Both the position numbers and the translations under genes were made by a program. From Chytridium lagenaria (lineage: Eukaryota; Chytridiomycota; Chytridiomycetes; Chytridiales; Chytridiaceae), in NCBI GenBank assembly GCA_025449115.1, contig JAHLKC010000151.1, positions 30,769 to 94,768 on the forward strand: DNA of 64,000 nt, in the 5' to 3' direction. Positions 10,552-22,100 of this stretch are shown here, in pieces. Positions within the stretch are counted from its first letter, which is position 1, and each line of letters starts with the position of its first letter. The notes beneath the pieces are model-generated. The model was given only the letters and a program-made list of their open reading frames with translations. It did no database searches and was not told the DNA's origin.

Positions 10552-12484
10552 ATGGCCATGAAGGTATGTCAACATTCATCAGCAGTCCGTCATGTCAGAT
10601 CACTAATCATCACCTTTTCATCTGCATAGGATGAGCTCATTATATGGAACAAGGGATGCATGGCATTTGAGAACAAGGAATACGATCGAGCCATTGACAT
10701 CTTTGAGGTAAAACTCCATCTCAACCTTCCACTCAAAACATTTTGACATGTTTCTCATTAGACCATCGCCGACTCTTCACGGATCCACTTTAACATGTCC
10801 ACAGCATTCCGTAACCTCCGTTTAATCGAAGATGCCGTAAGTGACCAAACACTTTATCCGTTTGATATTGTCGCTGGACGGCGTCTTTCAGTGCTGATTG
10901 TAACACTCATGGAGGGACGCCGCCACTTGACGCCCAAAACCCTTCACCAGAAAAAAATCACACCTCTCACCCTTTCATTAGATTGCTTCACTGACAAGAG
11001 CTATCGCATGCGATGTGTACATGGCCGTATCCTACTTTCAACGCGGCGTATGCTTTTACCTAAAAGGCATGCTCCCCGAATCCCTCGCCGATTTCACCGA
11101 CGCCCTAGCAGTAAGTCTCCAAAACCACCATCCATATAACCAACAACCCACAGTTCCTCCGCGGCAACCTCTTGATCGACTACACCCAACTCGGTCTTTC
11201 CTTCAAACTCTTTGCCTGCGAAGTCTCCTTCAACCGTGGTCTCTGTTTCGCCGCCCTCAACCAAGTCGGCGCCGCGTTAGCCGATTTCGATGATGCGATG
11301 CGAACACGTCCGTTGGATGGATCAAAGGATTACAGGATCTTTGAGGGGCGATTCGGTATGAGCATCGGTGTGTGGATTATTGTAGACCTTATGAGGTGCC
11401 TCTGGATGTCTGCTACAAACCTCCACAGGGAAGATTAAGAATACGGAAAAGGTGGATTACTTGGAAAAAGCAAAGTAGTGGCGGCAGTGGATGAGAACGA
11501 TAACTTTGCGGGATTCAGTGGTTCAAGAATAAAGGTAAACCATAATTCCGTATGCAGTGTTTGTTTTAACCAACGTGACTATTGTTAGGCTGAAACCCTT
11601 CACCGTAAAACCACAAAAGGTCCTTTAGACCACGATAACAACTTCCCCGCTTCCGCAGCCCTCCCTCGTGGCACCTCCCTCCGTCGAAGTGACGGTACAA
11701 ACGCCGCAACCGCTCCAATGGGCCACGACGGCATCCCAGTAACCTACGCAACCCTCTCCCGTCGTCCAACACAAACCACCTCCCCATCCGACCTCCCCCG
11801 TCGCACGACCCAAACCACCTCCCCATCCGACCTCCCCCGTCGCACGACCCAAACCACCTCCCCATCCGACCTCCCCCGTCGCGCAACCCAAACCACAACC
11901 CCCGATCCGATCCCAATGACACGAACATTGACAGGAGGGAGGTACGATTCGGATGACGCGAGTAGAGGGATGCGGAGACGTCCTAGTGAACCTGCCGTTC
12001 CTGTGGGGAGGTATGGCGATGAGATCAGGTATGATGGGGGATCTGAACGGGGGTATATGGAGAGAGAGGATGTAGTGTCGACCAGGGACGAGTATGGGGA
12101 TGGAAGGGGGAAGACGGCGATGCTGCAAAGAAGGAATACAACAATGAGTACCACGAGCAGCACAATGTCATCAGGAGATAAAGTATGTATTCCACCCCCT
12201 GATGTTTCTAACCACCTTAGTTTAAAATCAAATGTCATTACACCGACACCCGTATCCTCCTGGTCCCCGTGAATGTCACGTTTGACGATCTATCTGCCCG
12301 GGTTCAAAAAAAGTTTTCCGCGGCACGTCCACTGAAACTGAAATACAAGGACGTGGACGATGAATTGGTGTTGATGACGGATCAAGAGGATTTGGAGGTT
12401 GCGTTTGAGATGTCTGGGTTAGAGTATGGGGTTGTAGGGGGAGGTGGGACGGATCGGTTTGAGATATGGTGTTTTGCGACGTAA
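10552..12484 (+). CDS. noxR: NADPH-oxidase regulator NoxR (p67phox-like), TPR and PB1
   Basis: Fungal homologue of p67phox that activates NADPH oxidases. Seven exons can be traced: 10552-10563, 10630-10707, 10762-10836, 10982-11110, 11154-11534, 11589-12183 and 12222-12484, all with GT-AG borders. Exons 2-5 encode TPR repeats: ELIIWNKGCMAFENKEYDRA, AVSYFQRGVCFYLKGMLPES, LLIDYTQLGLSFKLFACEVS and CFAALNQVGAALADFDDA, followed by PYEVPLDVCYKPPQGRL and the activation-domain-like NDNFAGFSG. A Ser/Thr/Arg-rich linker contains 13-residue tandem repeats. The last exon encodes a PB1 domain (KIKCHYTDTRILLV ... KYKDVDDELVLMTDQEDLEVAF) that would pair with a Cdc24/Bem1-type PB1. Exon 5 has three frame changes between 11340 and 11480, one of them a lost G in AAAGG. 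No Nox gene is in the window. Confidence 0.9.
11760..11903 (+). repeat. 39-bp tandem repeat within NoxR
   Basis: Units start at 11760, 11799 and 11838, with a diverged partial fourth from 11877. Each encodes RR(P/T)TQTTSPSDLP, a 13-residue Ser/Thr/Arg-rich module in the linker between TPR and PB1 domains. Near-identity of units 2 and 3 at DNA level suggests recent slippage or unequal exchange. Confidence 0.85.
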
Positions 12485-12906
12485 ATGCTTGTTTTTTGGT
12501 TTTTGTATATCTTTTTTGGGGGGGTTGCTGTATTGTCGTTTTTTGGAGGGTTTTTTTTTTATTGTAATATACCGATTATGAAAATATAACAAATGCGTAT
12601 ATAACAAATGCGTGGTATTATTTCTTTGTTTTATGCAGTTTACAAATATCAGGTTTCATTTACATCCCTTCAACGTATATTTACAAATGAACAAACAGTT
12701 TACAAAAAAACATAAAACATCTCAATGGATCATCTATCATTCTTCATTCGAGACTTTAACCGTCTATCCACTACAAAAAAAAAAAAAGATGGACCATCAG
12801 CAAACAAAAAAAAGAGCGCCACCATCAAAACAAAAAAAGAGCGCCACCAGCAAAACAAAAAAAAAAAAAAGATAAAAGAGGAAACCATCATCCAAAACAA
12901 AAACAC
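12485..12906. other. Convergent 3' region with A-rich tandem repeats
   Basis: Between the stop codons of NoxR (plus) and the channel gene (minus). At about 12800-12870 a roughly 30-bp unit of the type 'AAAAAAAGAGCGCCACCA' repeats two to three times among poly-A. Lys-rich open frames here are artefacts of the composition. Confidence 0.55.
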
Positions 12907-14820
12907 TCAACTATACTCCGCCAACGTCTCCGCCATCGCAAACTGCAACTGCTGACACCGATACATGGTATTCTCCTACCAACCATCAACCAAAAACCAA
13001 AAAAAAATCAAAAAAAAACCTTATGCGTCAAAGTCACCACAAAGGTTTCCAACCACTGCAAATTAAAGATGATGGCGTTCATAGGCACATAATCATCATG
13101 ACGAAGCGTTCCCGCCAATTCTTGGATGACGTCTTGGAATTTCTTGTTCTCAATGTGGGTCTACCACATCAATAAAGGGGTAACGCCGGTGTTAGAGATG
13201 AGCGGGGGGAGGCAGCGTATTTTTTGAATGAGAGCAACAAAGAAAAAAGCAGGAGGGGGTGGTAGGAAAAGGCAACGCACTCTTAAGATAAGAGCAAGAA
13301 AGAATAAAACAGCAGGGGGGGGGGGAGGGGGGTAGGAAAAGGCAACGCATTTTTAAAATAAAAGCAACAAAAAAAAAAAGAAGGGGCGGGAGGGGGTTTT
13401 CATTACCCTATTCACAAGATGACTCATATCCTGTTTCTGTTTCCTCAAAAACAATTCCTTCTTGATAGCCTTCGCAGCACGCCGTTTCCGTGTCCTCTCC
13501 ACGGCCTCATCTTCCGTCGCGTCTCGAATGTTCTAAAAAAAGAAAAAAGGGAGTCACCAAGGCAACAAAGAAAAGTGATCGAGACGTGATGCTACGATTT
13601 TTCTCGGTACCTGACATATCACACCAATGAACAAATTTGCAATGATGACGTTACCGACAAAGAAGAAGGTGGAGACAAAGAGTTCAGAGTAAGGGTATCC
13701 GTCGTTTTCGAGACGTTGTTGGTATGGAAGCCAACCGTCGCCCTTTTAGAAAAAGTTGGTTTAGAAAACATAAAAGATAACGGGTGAAAAGGGAATCAAA
13801 AGCACATCAATCCACGAAAAAAAAAAAGGCACCTACACAAACCACCACAAAAAGCGTCATAAAAGCATCCCCCAACGTCCCCCAATCCTCAAACGCCGCA
13901 TTCCCTCCATCCTGTCCAAACACCGTATTCCCAAACACCCCCGCCACAAACATGACAAGAAGGAGTAACACCAAGATATCCAAGACATGATACTGCAACG
14001 TTCTCAAAAGGGCGGTGACGACCACCTTTAAGGAGGGGGAGTAGGCGACGACACTGACGATGCGTAGAACACGGAGAGCTTGGGGAGGAGTTAGAGAGGG
14101 TAGGGAAGGGGGGGCGTACCGTTCAAGACTCGAACCCATATAAGATCGGAATGGAGTTCAGAGAGGGCAATGATCCATTGAGATAGGGATAAGATGAGGA
14201 TGATGAAATCAAAGATGTTTTTAGAGGTTCGCCAATATCCGATTGGGTTGATGTAGCATTTCAACGAGAACTCGAGGGTGTAGATGGCGAGGTAGGTGAG
14301 GTTGAGAAGATGATAGATGTTTGGGGTATTGAAATCGATTTGTGTGGAGACGACTCTAGCTTCATCGCCTACTGTGATGGCGTTGACGAGGATGGTGAGG
14401 AGGATGAGGGTTTGGAAGAATGGGGTCTAGGATTTACGGGGTTAGGTTGTTTAACAGGGGAGAGGGTTTTTTTTTGGGAGATGAAGGAAAGGGGGGGGTT
14501 GTAAATACGTTGATGAAGAAGGTGATGTATTCGACGAGTGGTTTTTGACGTCTTGCAGTGTTCTCGTAGTGTTCGTATCGACTGATCCACTCTTGGATGG
14601 ACGTTAGCATGATTTGTGTATTTCTTTTGTTTTGTTTGTGTATTGGGTGACAATTCTTTCGACCCACTGAGATGTCTTAAAGGCCAAAAGATATGGCATA
14701 ATCAGCCCCCTTGCCATCAAGTTCCAACCACGCCTTCAACTCGCGATGAACGATCCTCTCCTTTGTGTAAAATGTCATCCTTGTGCCTCGCGTAAAAGCC
14801 GTCATAACACCAGCCATCAT
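12907..14820 (-). CDS. CatSper-like voltage-gated cation channel, single 6-TM domain
   Basis: Plasma-membrane channel of the Ion_trans family with one six-helix repeat, as in CatSper 1-4. In order: KPLVEYITFFINVF (S1), YHLLNLTYLAIYTLEFSLKCYINP (S2), NIFDFIILILSLSQWIIAL (S3), the S4 segment LRVLRIVSVVAYSPSLKVVV with spaced Arg/Lys, HVLDILVLLLLVMFVAGVF (S5), a pore stretch AFMTLFVVVCVGDGWLPYQ whose DGW matches the CatSper pore, and ELFVSTFFFVGNVIIANLFIGV (S6). A basic cytoplasmic helix (RTRKRRAAKAIKKE) follows and the last exon encodes YRCQQLQFAMAETLAEYS. About seven introns; some contain minisatellites. The 5' part is uncertain: the ATG at 14820 opens an exon whose splice to 14620 is not clear. 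The last intron begins GTTTTT, an atypical donor. CatSper in a fungus points to a motile flagellated stage. Confidence 0.8.
13195..13385. repeat. Intronic minisatellite, period about 80 bp
   Basis: Within an intron of the channel gene, units of the form 'GAGAGCAACAAAGAA..., GCAGGAGGGGG..., TAGGAAAAGGCAACGCA' recur two to three times. Long G runs lie on the plus strand, i.e. C runs in the transcript of the channel gene. Confidence 0.7.
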
Positions 14821-15064
14821 GAAAAGTAAGAGTGTAATAACCCCTCAAAATAAAAGATAAATTGAATGCGTAAACTTACTTGACCACTACCTTAGAAGCT
14901 CTAGCTACGTTTCAAAAAAATTCTGCTGCAATGATCATGATAATTATGAGACATTTTTACTCTGATATTATGGGGATAGCAAAAAAAGACTACAACATCT
15001 TATAAATGGAAAAAAAAAATAATCCACAAAACAAATTCAGTGGTGATAAAAAATTCAAATGTTA

Positions 15065-17160
15065 TTAAACGACGATTTCCCTTCTTCTTTTCTGCATCCA
15101 AATGAAAAAAAGATATACGATGACGAGTGAAAAGAAAGGCAAGGGTTGAAAAAAAAAAGACGACAAAACATGGGTTACAATGGGGGTTGGTGGTGTTATC
15201 CCAACACTCAACCAAAGAAACCAACAAAGAAGGGGGGCGATTAAGCCTTCCCAGGACGCCCGAGAACGACGGTCCACGGGTAAGGATAGCGTAAAGGATA
15301 CCGGCGAAAGCCCCCGAAACAGGGAGCGTCAACACCCAAGAAAAGAAGGCCCATCCAAACATTTTCCAGTTGATGGATTTAAACGATCCACTGCACAACC
15401 CAACGGCCACAGTGGCGCCCATGATACATTGGGTGGTGGAAACAGGGAGGGCAAGGAAGGAGGCAGTGATGACGGCAAGGGCTGCACCGAGTTCCATGGC
15501 GAAACCACGGGACGGGGAGTGGAAGGTGACATTGTTTCCGAGGGATCGCATGATATTGTATCCGTAGAACGCGAGACCAAAGTCGATACCGAACGCGCAG
15601 TAGGCGAGTAACCAGGTGGGGATAGAGGCGGAAGTGATGGTTTTACACCCACCCACAGATTTTGGTAGACGGCTGCGCAAGGACCGAGGGCGTTAGCGAC
15701 ATCGTTGGAACCGTGACCAAAAGAGGCAAAGGCGGCGGTCATGACTTGGAGGAAGGAGTAGAGGAATTCAGTCTTGTTGTCGTAGAGGATGGCGACTTGG
15801 TGGGCGGTTTCAGCGGAAGAACCCTTTTGGACAGAGGCGACATCCATAAAGATGGAGTTGTAGAGGAGGGATTTGATCTTGTTGAAAAAGGCGCTGACAA
15901 AGTGACCGGGTCCGTGGTCGACGAGGTTCACGTCCTTTTTAGGGTTGGTGGTGGAGTCAGGGGTGGTGTCGACGCCAGCCTTTTCAGATTTTTCAACAAC
16001 AACGTCAACAGCGTTGGCAGCCTCTTCCTCGAGAACGTGGGGGTGAGGGTGCGCTTGAGCCAGAGGTCGAGGTTCTCGTCCTGGGGTTGGGTGGGGACAA
16101 AGTGAATGTAAAAGAGGTGGTACCACTTGAGCTTCTCCTCCTTTTCAAGACGACGGATAAAGTAGGGGACGACAAAGGCGTAACCAAAGAGAAGGACGGC
16201 GGCAGAGGACACCGCCAATGATGCCGAGAGCGAGGGGGAGGTCACCCTTGACAGCGAGGGCGCTACCAGTGTTACCGTCCTTGGGCTCAATCTTCAAGGT
16301 GGATTTGCCGTTCTTGGTGGCAACATAGAAACGACGACGGCGGTGGTGAAGGTAAAGTAAAGGGGAATGGCAAAGATACCGCGACGGAGAGAGTTTTTGC
16401 TGTTCAAAACCTATGATTTATCAAGAAATTAAATTAATATCCAGTCAGTCATGGGATTCCTATAAAAATGGAAAGGAAAAAGTAGGATCAAAAGTACTTA
16501 CAAAGGTTCTAGTCAAGAGGAAGATTCCAGCGGCAAGGAGACCGGCAAGGAAAGGAGCCAAAAACCAAGAGGCGACAATCTGGGCAACACCCTTCTTGGC
16601 CCACCCCAGTTGACAGCGCCGGTACCGAATCCAGAGATACCGACACCAATGACAGCACCAATGATAGAGTGGGTGGTGGAGACGGGCCACTCATGTAAGT
16701 GGCAAACATGACCCAAATGGAGGAAGCGACGAGGGCACACATGAAGGCGACCATCAAGAGGTCAGGACGGTTGGTAAAGTTGTTGATTTGGATGATGCCG
16801 TCACGGATGGTGGAGGCGGTTTCGGCACCGAGGGCCATGGCACCACCAAATTCGGTGAAGATGGCGATGCACACGGCTTGCCAGAGGGTGAGGGAGCGGG
16901 AACCGACGGACGTGGCAAAAGAGTTGGCGACATCGTTGGCACCTTTAAAGAGGAGTAAAGAGAGTCGGATGATGAATACAAAAGCATGAAGAGGAATGGA
17001 AAATGGATAGAAATGAAATGAAATGGAAATGAAGAGTCATAAGAAACCGAGAACGAAAACATACCGATAGCGTAGGCATCAAGGAATGCAAAGGCCATCG
17101 TAACGCCGAACACCCAGTATACGAATATGCCGGCATGGATACGACTGCTGCTGAGGACAT
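15065..17160 (-). CDS. PiT-family phosphate:cation symporter (Pho89-like)
   Basis: Plasma-membrane phosphate symporter of the PiT/Pho-4 family. The N-terminal half carries GVTMAFAFLDAYAIG, an intron of about 120 nt, then NDVANSFATSVGSRSLTLWQA (the first of the two inverted PiT signatures), FTEFGGAMALGAE and GPVSTTHSIIGAVIGVGISG. A second intron (near 16410-16500) follows TRTF. A cytoplasmic loop with WYHLFYIHFVPTQPQDE and acidic linker precedes the second half: FLQVMTAAFASFGHGSNDVANALGP, the second signature, then RGFAMELGAALAVITASFLALPVSTTQC. Start ATG at 17160 followed by SSAAVV; one base seems missing before HAGIFVYW. Several further frame changes (about 16640, 16200, 16040, 15670). The exact C-terminus after SGAFAGILYA is unsure; I took the stop at 15065. 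Confidence 0.9.
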
Positions 17161-17921
17161 GTTGGAGAGTATCACGGGAGTCTATGGGATGAAGGTTGAG
17201 GTGTATGGAGACGGGATGATGATGATGATGACGGAAGGAGGGAAAGAGAGAAGGTGGTGAAGGTGGTGAGGTGAGGTGAAAGAAGGTTGTAGGCTTTCCT
17301 TTTAAATACTAAAATAAAATAAAATTTAAAGTTGAAGAGGTAGTACACGATGAAGCAAAGAGGAAGTTGACAAGAATAAAGAAAAAAGAAAAAAGAAAAA
17401 AGAACACAGAGTCACAGACAGACAGATTGAGCATGAGCATGATGAGCCAATGAGATGACTTGAATTCAGCACGTTCATTGACATGCAAAGCCTTTCAGTC
17501 ACACACATGAAAGCATTCACCTTTGTATTACCATTATGTAATTATAGATAGATGGATGATATCTTCATAAGAAAGAAAGACATTCCTCATCTAATAAATA
17601 TTACTTGTGTTATAATAGTTATATATATATGTACTTGTTAATAGATATCATAGCACACTCACTCTACTCTGTGTAATAATAATACTCTTTGTAAACAAGC
17701 ACGCACCTCAGTCAAACCAAGTAAGTAAGTAAGTATATAGTAAATATATAGTAATAGTAGTCATCATCACTCACTCATCCATCCATTATTCCATCCATCT
17801 CTCATAAGATGTAGTAAATAAATATTAGAGAGATTCATCACTCTTAATTAATTACCAACATCATAGCATGCAGCTCTGTGTAACACTCTATATATACTTG
17901 GTATAGTAGGGTTAGTATATA
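17161..17921. other. AT-rich intergenic DNA, Helitron landing site
   Basis: Simple AT-rich sequence with GATG, AAGTA and similar short runs; the promoter of the phosphate transporter should be at its left side. No gene. The Helitron inserted at an AT dinucleotide at its right border. Confidence 0.5.
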
Positions 17922-17933
17922 CTAGGAGATAGG

Positions 17934-17951
17934 CCCGCGCTTCGCTGCGGG
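17934..17951 (-). other. Helitron 3' terminal hairpin
   Basis: On the minus strand CCCGC-AGCGAAGC-GCGGG forms a 5-bp GC stem with an 8-base loop, 8 bases before the terminal CTAG. This is the usual position of the Helitron transposition terminator. Confidence 0.9.
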
Positions 17952-18043
17952 TAAATATTTTTTTTTTTTGATTTTAGGGTCGTATTGGATATGCTTTTGC
18001 AATTTGCTTTATTTTTTTTTTTTAAAACTAAATTTTAAGGGGG

Positions 18044-18165
18044 CAGCGACGTGCAATAGAGGGGGGGGGTGAGGTGTTACATGATTACAGCGACGTGCAA
18101 CAGAGGGGGGGGGGGGGGCGTTACATGATTACAGCGATGTGCAGTGAGGAGGGGGGGGGGGGGGA
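18044..18165. repeat. 44-bp tandem repeat with long G runs near Helitron 3' end
   Basis: Three units start at 18044, 18088 and 18132 with 'CAGCGACGTGCA', then a run of 8-14 G, then 'GTTACATGATTA'. They lie between the accessory gene's stop codon and the 3' hairpin. The G runs are on the plus strand, so the transposon sense strand is C-rich. Confidence 0.85.
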
Positions 18166-18168
18166 GGG

Positions 18169-19004
18169 TTAAAAATCAGATCCTGAAGAGTCATCTTTGG
18201 TGTTGCGATGGTCTCCTTCGGCTAAGAGGAAGCAGTGGTCAGTGAGGTTAAAGTAAAGGTTCTCTTTTCCGACTTTTGATCTTCCTTTTTTGATAGTGGT
18301 AGGCACCATGAGTAAGTTGCCTTGTCGGGGAAGGTTTGTTGATTGGTTTTTGGAAATTGCTGATGGTTTGATGAAGTAGTCTTTGGTTGTAGCGTCGTAT
18401 GTGGTGTCTGATGTAGGTTAGTTACTTAAAAGAAAAGTATGATGACTTACATGGGGTTGGTTCTCCGATTTTGTTTTTTGCAAATCGGGTCATCGTGATT
18501 CCGTGGGGAAATTCGGGTGGGGCCATATCTAGAGAAGCCGCGAGTGATTCTATGAGCTTAAAATGTCCGGAGGTGGGTTGGAGAACGATGTAATATTTTT
18601 GACCATATCCTTGGTCGAAGTTTCCGGAGAGATCAATTTGCAAAGCGGCTCCGATGATGTAAAACGTGAGAGGTTTGTTGTGTAAGGTTACGTTGTCTCC
18701 TGACAACGTTGATTGAGTTGAGATGCAATTATGGAGGTGGTGTGGGGAGTATGTTTATGAAAGTGAGGAGTTTTTGGGAAAGGTTGTATACGTGGGAAAC
18801 CGCAAGGTTTTTGCAGGATGTTTCGGGAGCTTTAGCAGTAGCGCCGAGTTTTTTCTTCGCGATTTCGATTTCTTCAACTTTAGGTTTCTTGGATGTAACT
18901 TCTTCGTTGGATTTCGCGGTGGCAGGATCATCCATGGTATTGCTATGATCTCTTTTCTTTGGGTTATTTTGAGGGAGAGGAGTAGGTGTGGTTGGTTTTT
19001 CCAT
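18169..19004 (-). CDS. Helitron accessory protein, unrecognised
   Basis: A gene carried between the Rep/helicase and the 3' end of the Helitron, same strand. Exon 1 begins at 19004 with a Pro/Lys-rich leader (KKRDHSNTMDDPATAKSNEE, KKPKVEEIEIAKKK) that looks like a nuclear-localisation region. A possible intron or frame change near 18720-18790 leads to LTFYIIGAALQIDLSGNFD, KYYIVLQPTSGHFKLIESL and PEFPHGITMTRF. A clear 43-nt intron (18408-18450, GTAAGT...CTAAC...CAG) joins GEPTP to YTTYDATTKDYFI, and the protein ends NTKDDSSGSDF. The alternation of strands and the absence of enzyme motifs suggest a small beta-rich binding domain, perhaps for DNA, but this is inference. Coding potential is supported by the intron fitting exactly in frame. 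Confidence 0.65.
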
Positions 19005-19135
19005 GTTGAAGATTTTTTTAAAGATTCTAAGCGACTACGGAGTTGTTTATTAAGTGTTGTTTCCCAATGGTATACATAAGTCTTGTGATATTAAGTATGG
19101 CGGAATGGGTTCTTGTGCAATAGATTTTTATATTA

Positions 19136-22100
19136 TTAGTTCAATGTTTCTGTATATACAACATTTCGAATTCGGGGTTCAACGTCGTTAGATACCGTTA
19201 ATATTTTAATATTGGAAGCATCGCGAGCTCGAGATAATGCAACATACAATTGGCCGTGGACGAAAACAGGTTCTGGTAGATATATTCCTATTGTTGGAAT
19301 TGTTTGCCCTATTTTAGAAAGTTGTTTAGTAATATAGATATATTTCCATTTAGTTTGATTATTACCTTGCGATTTGTTTATCGTTAATGCGTAAGCGGGT
19401 TTTATGGGAAATTGTTTTCGTCGTAAGATGAACGGTAAGCCAGAAGATGTTGTCGACGACATAGGAATTCGTGGCAGAATACTCTTTTGTTTTGATGAAT
19501 TCCGCATACGATTTCAGCTTCTATCACGTTACGATGAAATTGTTTGCAAATAAGCCTGGTGCCGTTACAGAGACCGGAGGGTGGGTCGAGATTACGAAGA
19601 AGAATAACGGGACAGCCTTCTTTAAGCGTTAATGTATGAGGAGGAAGACCACTAATATCTAGAGTATTGAGAAATTCTGTTTGGTATAGATGATGCGGAT
19701 CATCTGGTACAGAATCAAAACTGAGATATGTTTGTTCCATTCCCGGAATTTTGCTGATGATCAACGTATTAATTGTGTCAACGTAATCGTTCCGCGTCGC
19801 TAGAATGGCTCGATCAGAAATCCACGTCGGATTTTGGTAATTCGTGGTTAACTCCGGAAAAAACAAAATCCAATAGTTCCATTGTTTTTTGAGGTAATGT
19901 TTCTTCAGAAGCGTGAAGAATCATTTCAGAAGGAACTAAAATGTTACCGTCATTGTCACATGGTTCCTTGCCTTCGCCTATTCGAAGTAACCATTCTTGA
20001 AATTGTGGGTTTTGTCTTGCTCTCATATTTTCTTTTAATTTAACGATTTCCGTACTTCGCCAGAGAAAAGATTGCGAGAGAGTACTATTAATAATCTGCT
20101 CTCGAAACCCATTCGGAATGACCGGAAGAATTTGCCGAAAATCACCACAAAATAGAATGGTTTTTCCTCCAAAAGGTTTTTCGACTTCGAGGATATCTTG
20201 AAGAGTTCGATCGACGGCTTCAAATATATATCGATTCATCATCGGTGCTTCATCCCAAATAATGAGATCCACCGAGTGAAGTAATTTCGCGGTACTACTC
20301 TGTTTAGTTATTGAACAGGTAGACGAAGAAGTGATATCTAAAGGAATTTTGAAACGGGAATGTGCTGTTCGACCCCCGATCATATTAATAGCCGCGATAC
20401 CAGAAGAAGCCGTAGCAAGTGCGAGACGACCTGTAGATCGAACGTGTGCGAGAAGGCAACGACATAAGAGAGTTTTTCCAGATCCTCCTGGACCATCTAA
20501 AAAGAACATTCGACCTGTTCCTTCAGTGATGGCGTCCATGACTTTGTTGAACACTATCTGTTGATCGGTATTCAAATAGAGCCTTGCGGAAATATCACGT
20601 TCAGGAATATCAAGATTCATCTCATCCGTTTTATATTCGGCACACGTGTCATATCCTCCGTTACTCGTAATTCGGAAGATCGTAGTCTCGAACAGATTTG
20701 GAATGATTTTCCAGAATCTTATTAATGTGTTGTAACACTGCTTGATCTCGAAGGTCTTCTCTAATTATACCATTTCTCGTGAAATCCTCGCCCATGAATG
20801 ATTTAAAGTCATTCCAAAGACGTGCCACTGACGAAGGTTCGCAAAATATAAGGATAATTGCGAAAAGTTGGCGAAGACCGGACGACGATTGAAATGTTAC
20901 AGCCTCATTCATGCAATCTATCAAATATGTCTCGGATTCTAATAATCCTAAAGACTCTGCAGCTTCTTTAAATGACGGAAACTCGATTCCATTAACGGTT
21001 CGTAAGTTCTCAAAACTTGTTGCACCACAAACGTTTTGTAGTAATATTCTTAAAAAATAACGTTCACCTTAAAAAATATAAGTTAAATAAAAGTATATTA
21101 ACGTTTACCTTCAGATGGATGAGCGGTAAATTACGTCCTACAGCAAAACCTCGTTGTCGACGATTCCATTTTTTTGTAGATTCATTCCACGTATAGTGTT
21201 CCGGTATTTCGTTGTACTTATATCTTCTAGCATCAACATCTTGTTGATTTAAAATGAAATATTCCGTCAACATAGTTTGAGCTTTTCGACTATCTATAAT
21301 ATCTTCCAGCGACATATCCGCCGTATACGTAATTTGTTGATGATTGGGTAAATGTAACTGTAGACGATATACGGATGGATTAATATCGCCGATAGAAAAT
21401 CGGAATATACGCCAGCAAGCTTCCGGAGCAGCTACCCATCGTGCGTCCAAGTATTGTTTAATTTCGTTAGTAGTAGTTTCGGATACCGCTACATTCGCAC
21501 GATCATATCCTATATTTCTTAATTACAATAAAAAAAGTTCCTATTTACCTTTCATTAAGTATTTATATAAATATTTCACAGCTCGAATACTACTACATAT
21601 TCTCGACATTCACATGACATGAATATCGTAGAAGTAAATACGGATTATATGGCACCACCCAGCGATTATCCAATCGAACGCCAGACTTTTCTACGGACCG
21701 ACCATCATTTCTGCGTCTATATAAAGGATACGAATCTTCTCCTCGAATTGTTGAAGCTTGAAAGTTTTTTGGATATCTTTTGGAACATTGACCATTAATG
21801 TTTGTGCAAGGGCTATCTCGACGAAACTCTCCGCAAGGACCATGCATCATTTGTTTTGATACAATTTCAAATAAACGCGGTTCCTCCTCTGGATCTGGTA
21901 GCTCGGCACGGACCACCATATCGTAATCTTCAACAGAATTAAACCGAAATCTTTCGTCCAAAATCAATAAAATGTGCACATGAGGAAGACCGCGTTTTTG
22001 GAATTCTACAGTGTAGACAAAAGTCAAAACATGACCAAAAACTTCCTTTTTGCAGAGATCGTGTAGAAGATCTTTGAGTTTTCCTTCAAAAATACGTGCA

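Noticed and set aside
12612..12955. Lys-rich forward frames
   Set aside because: Product of poly-A tandem repeats; covers the last exon of the minus-strand channel gene.
15180..16105. Plus-strand frames of 140-150 codons
   Set aside because: Antisense shadows of the phosphate transporter, whose motifs are clear on the minus strand.
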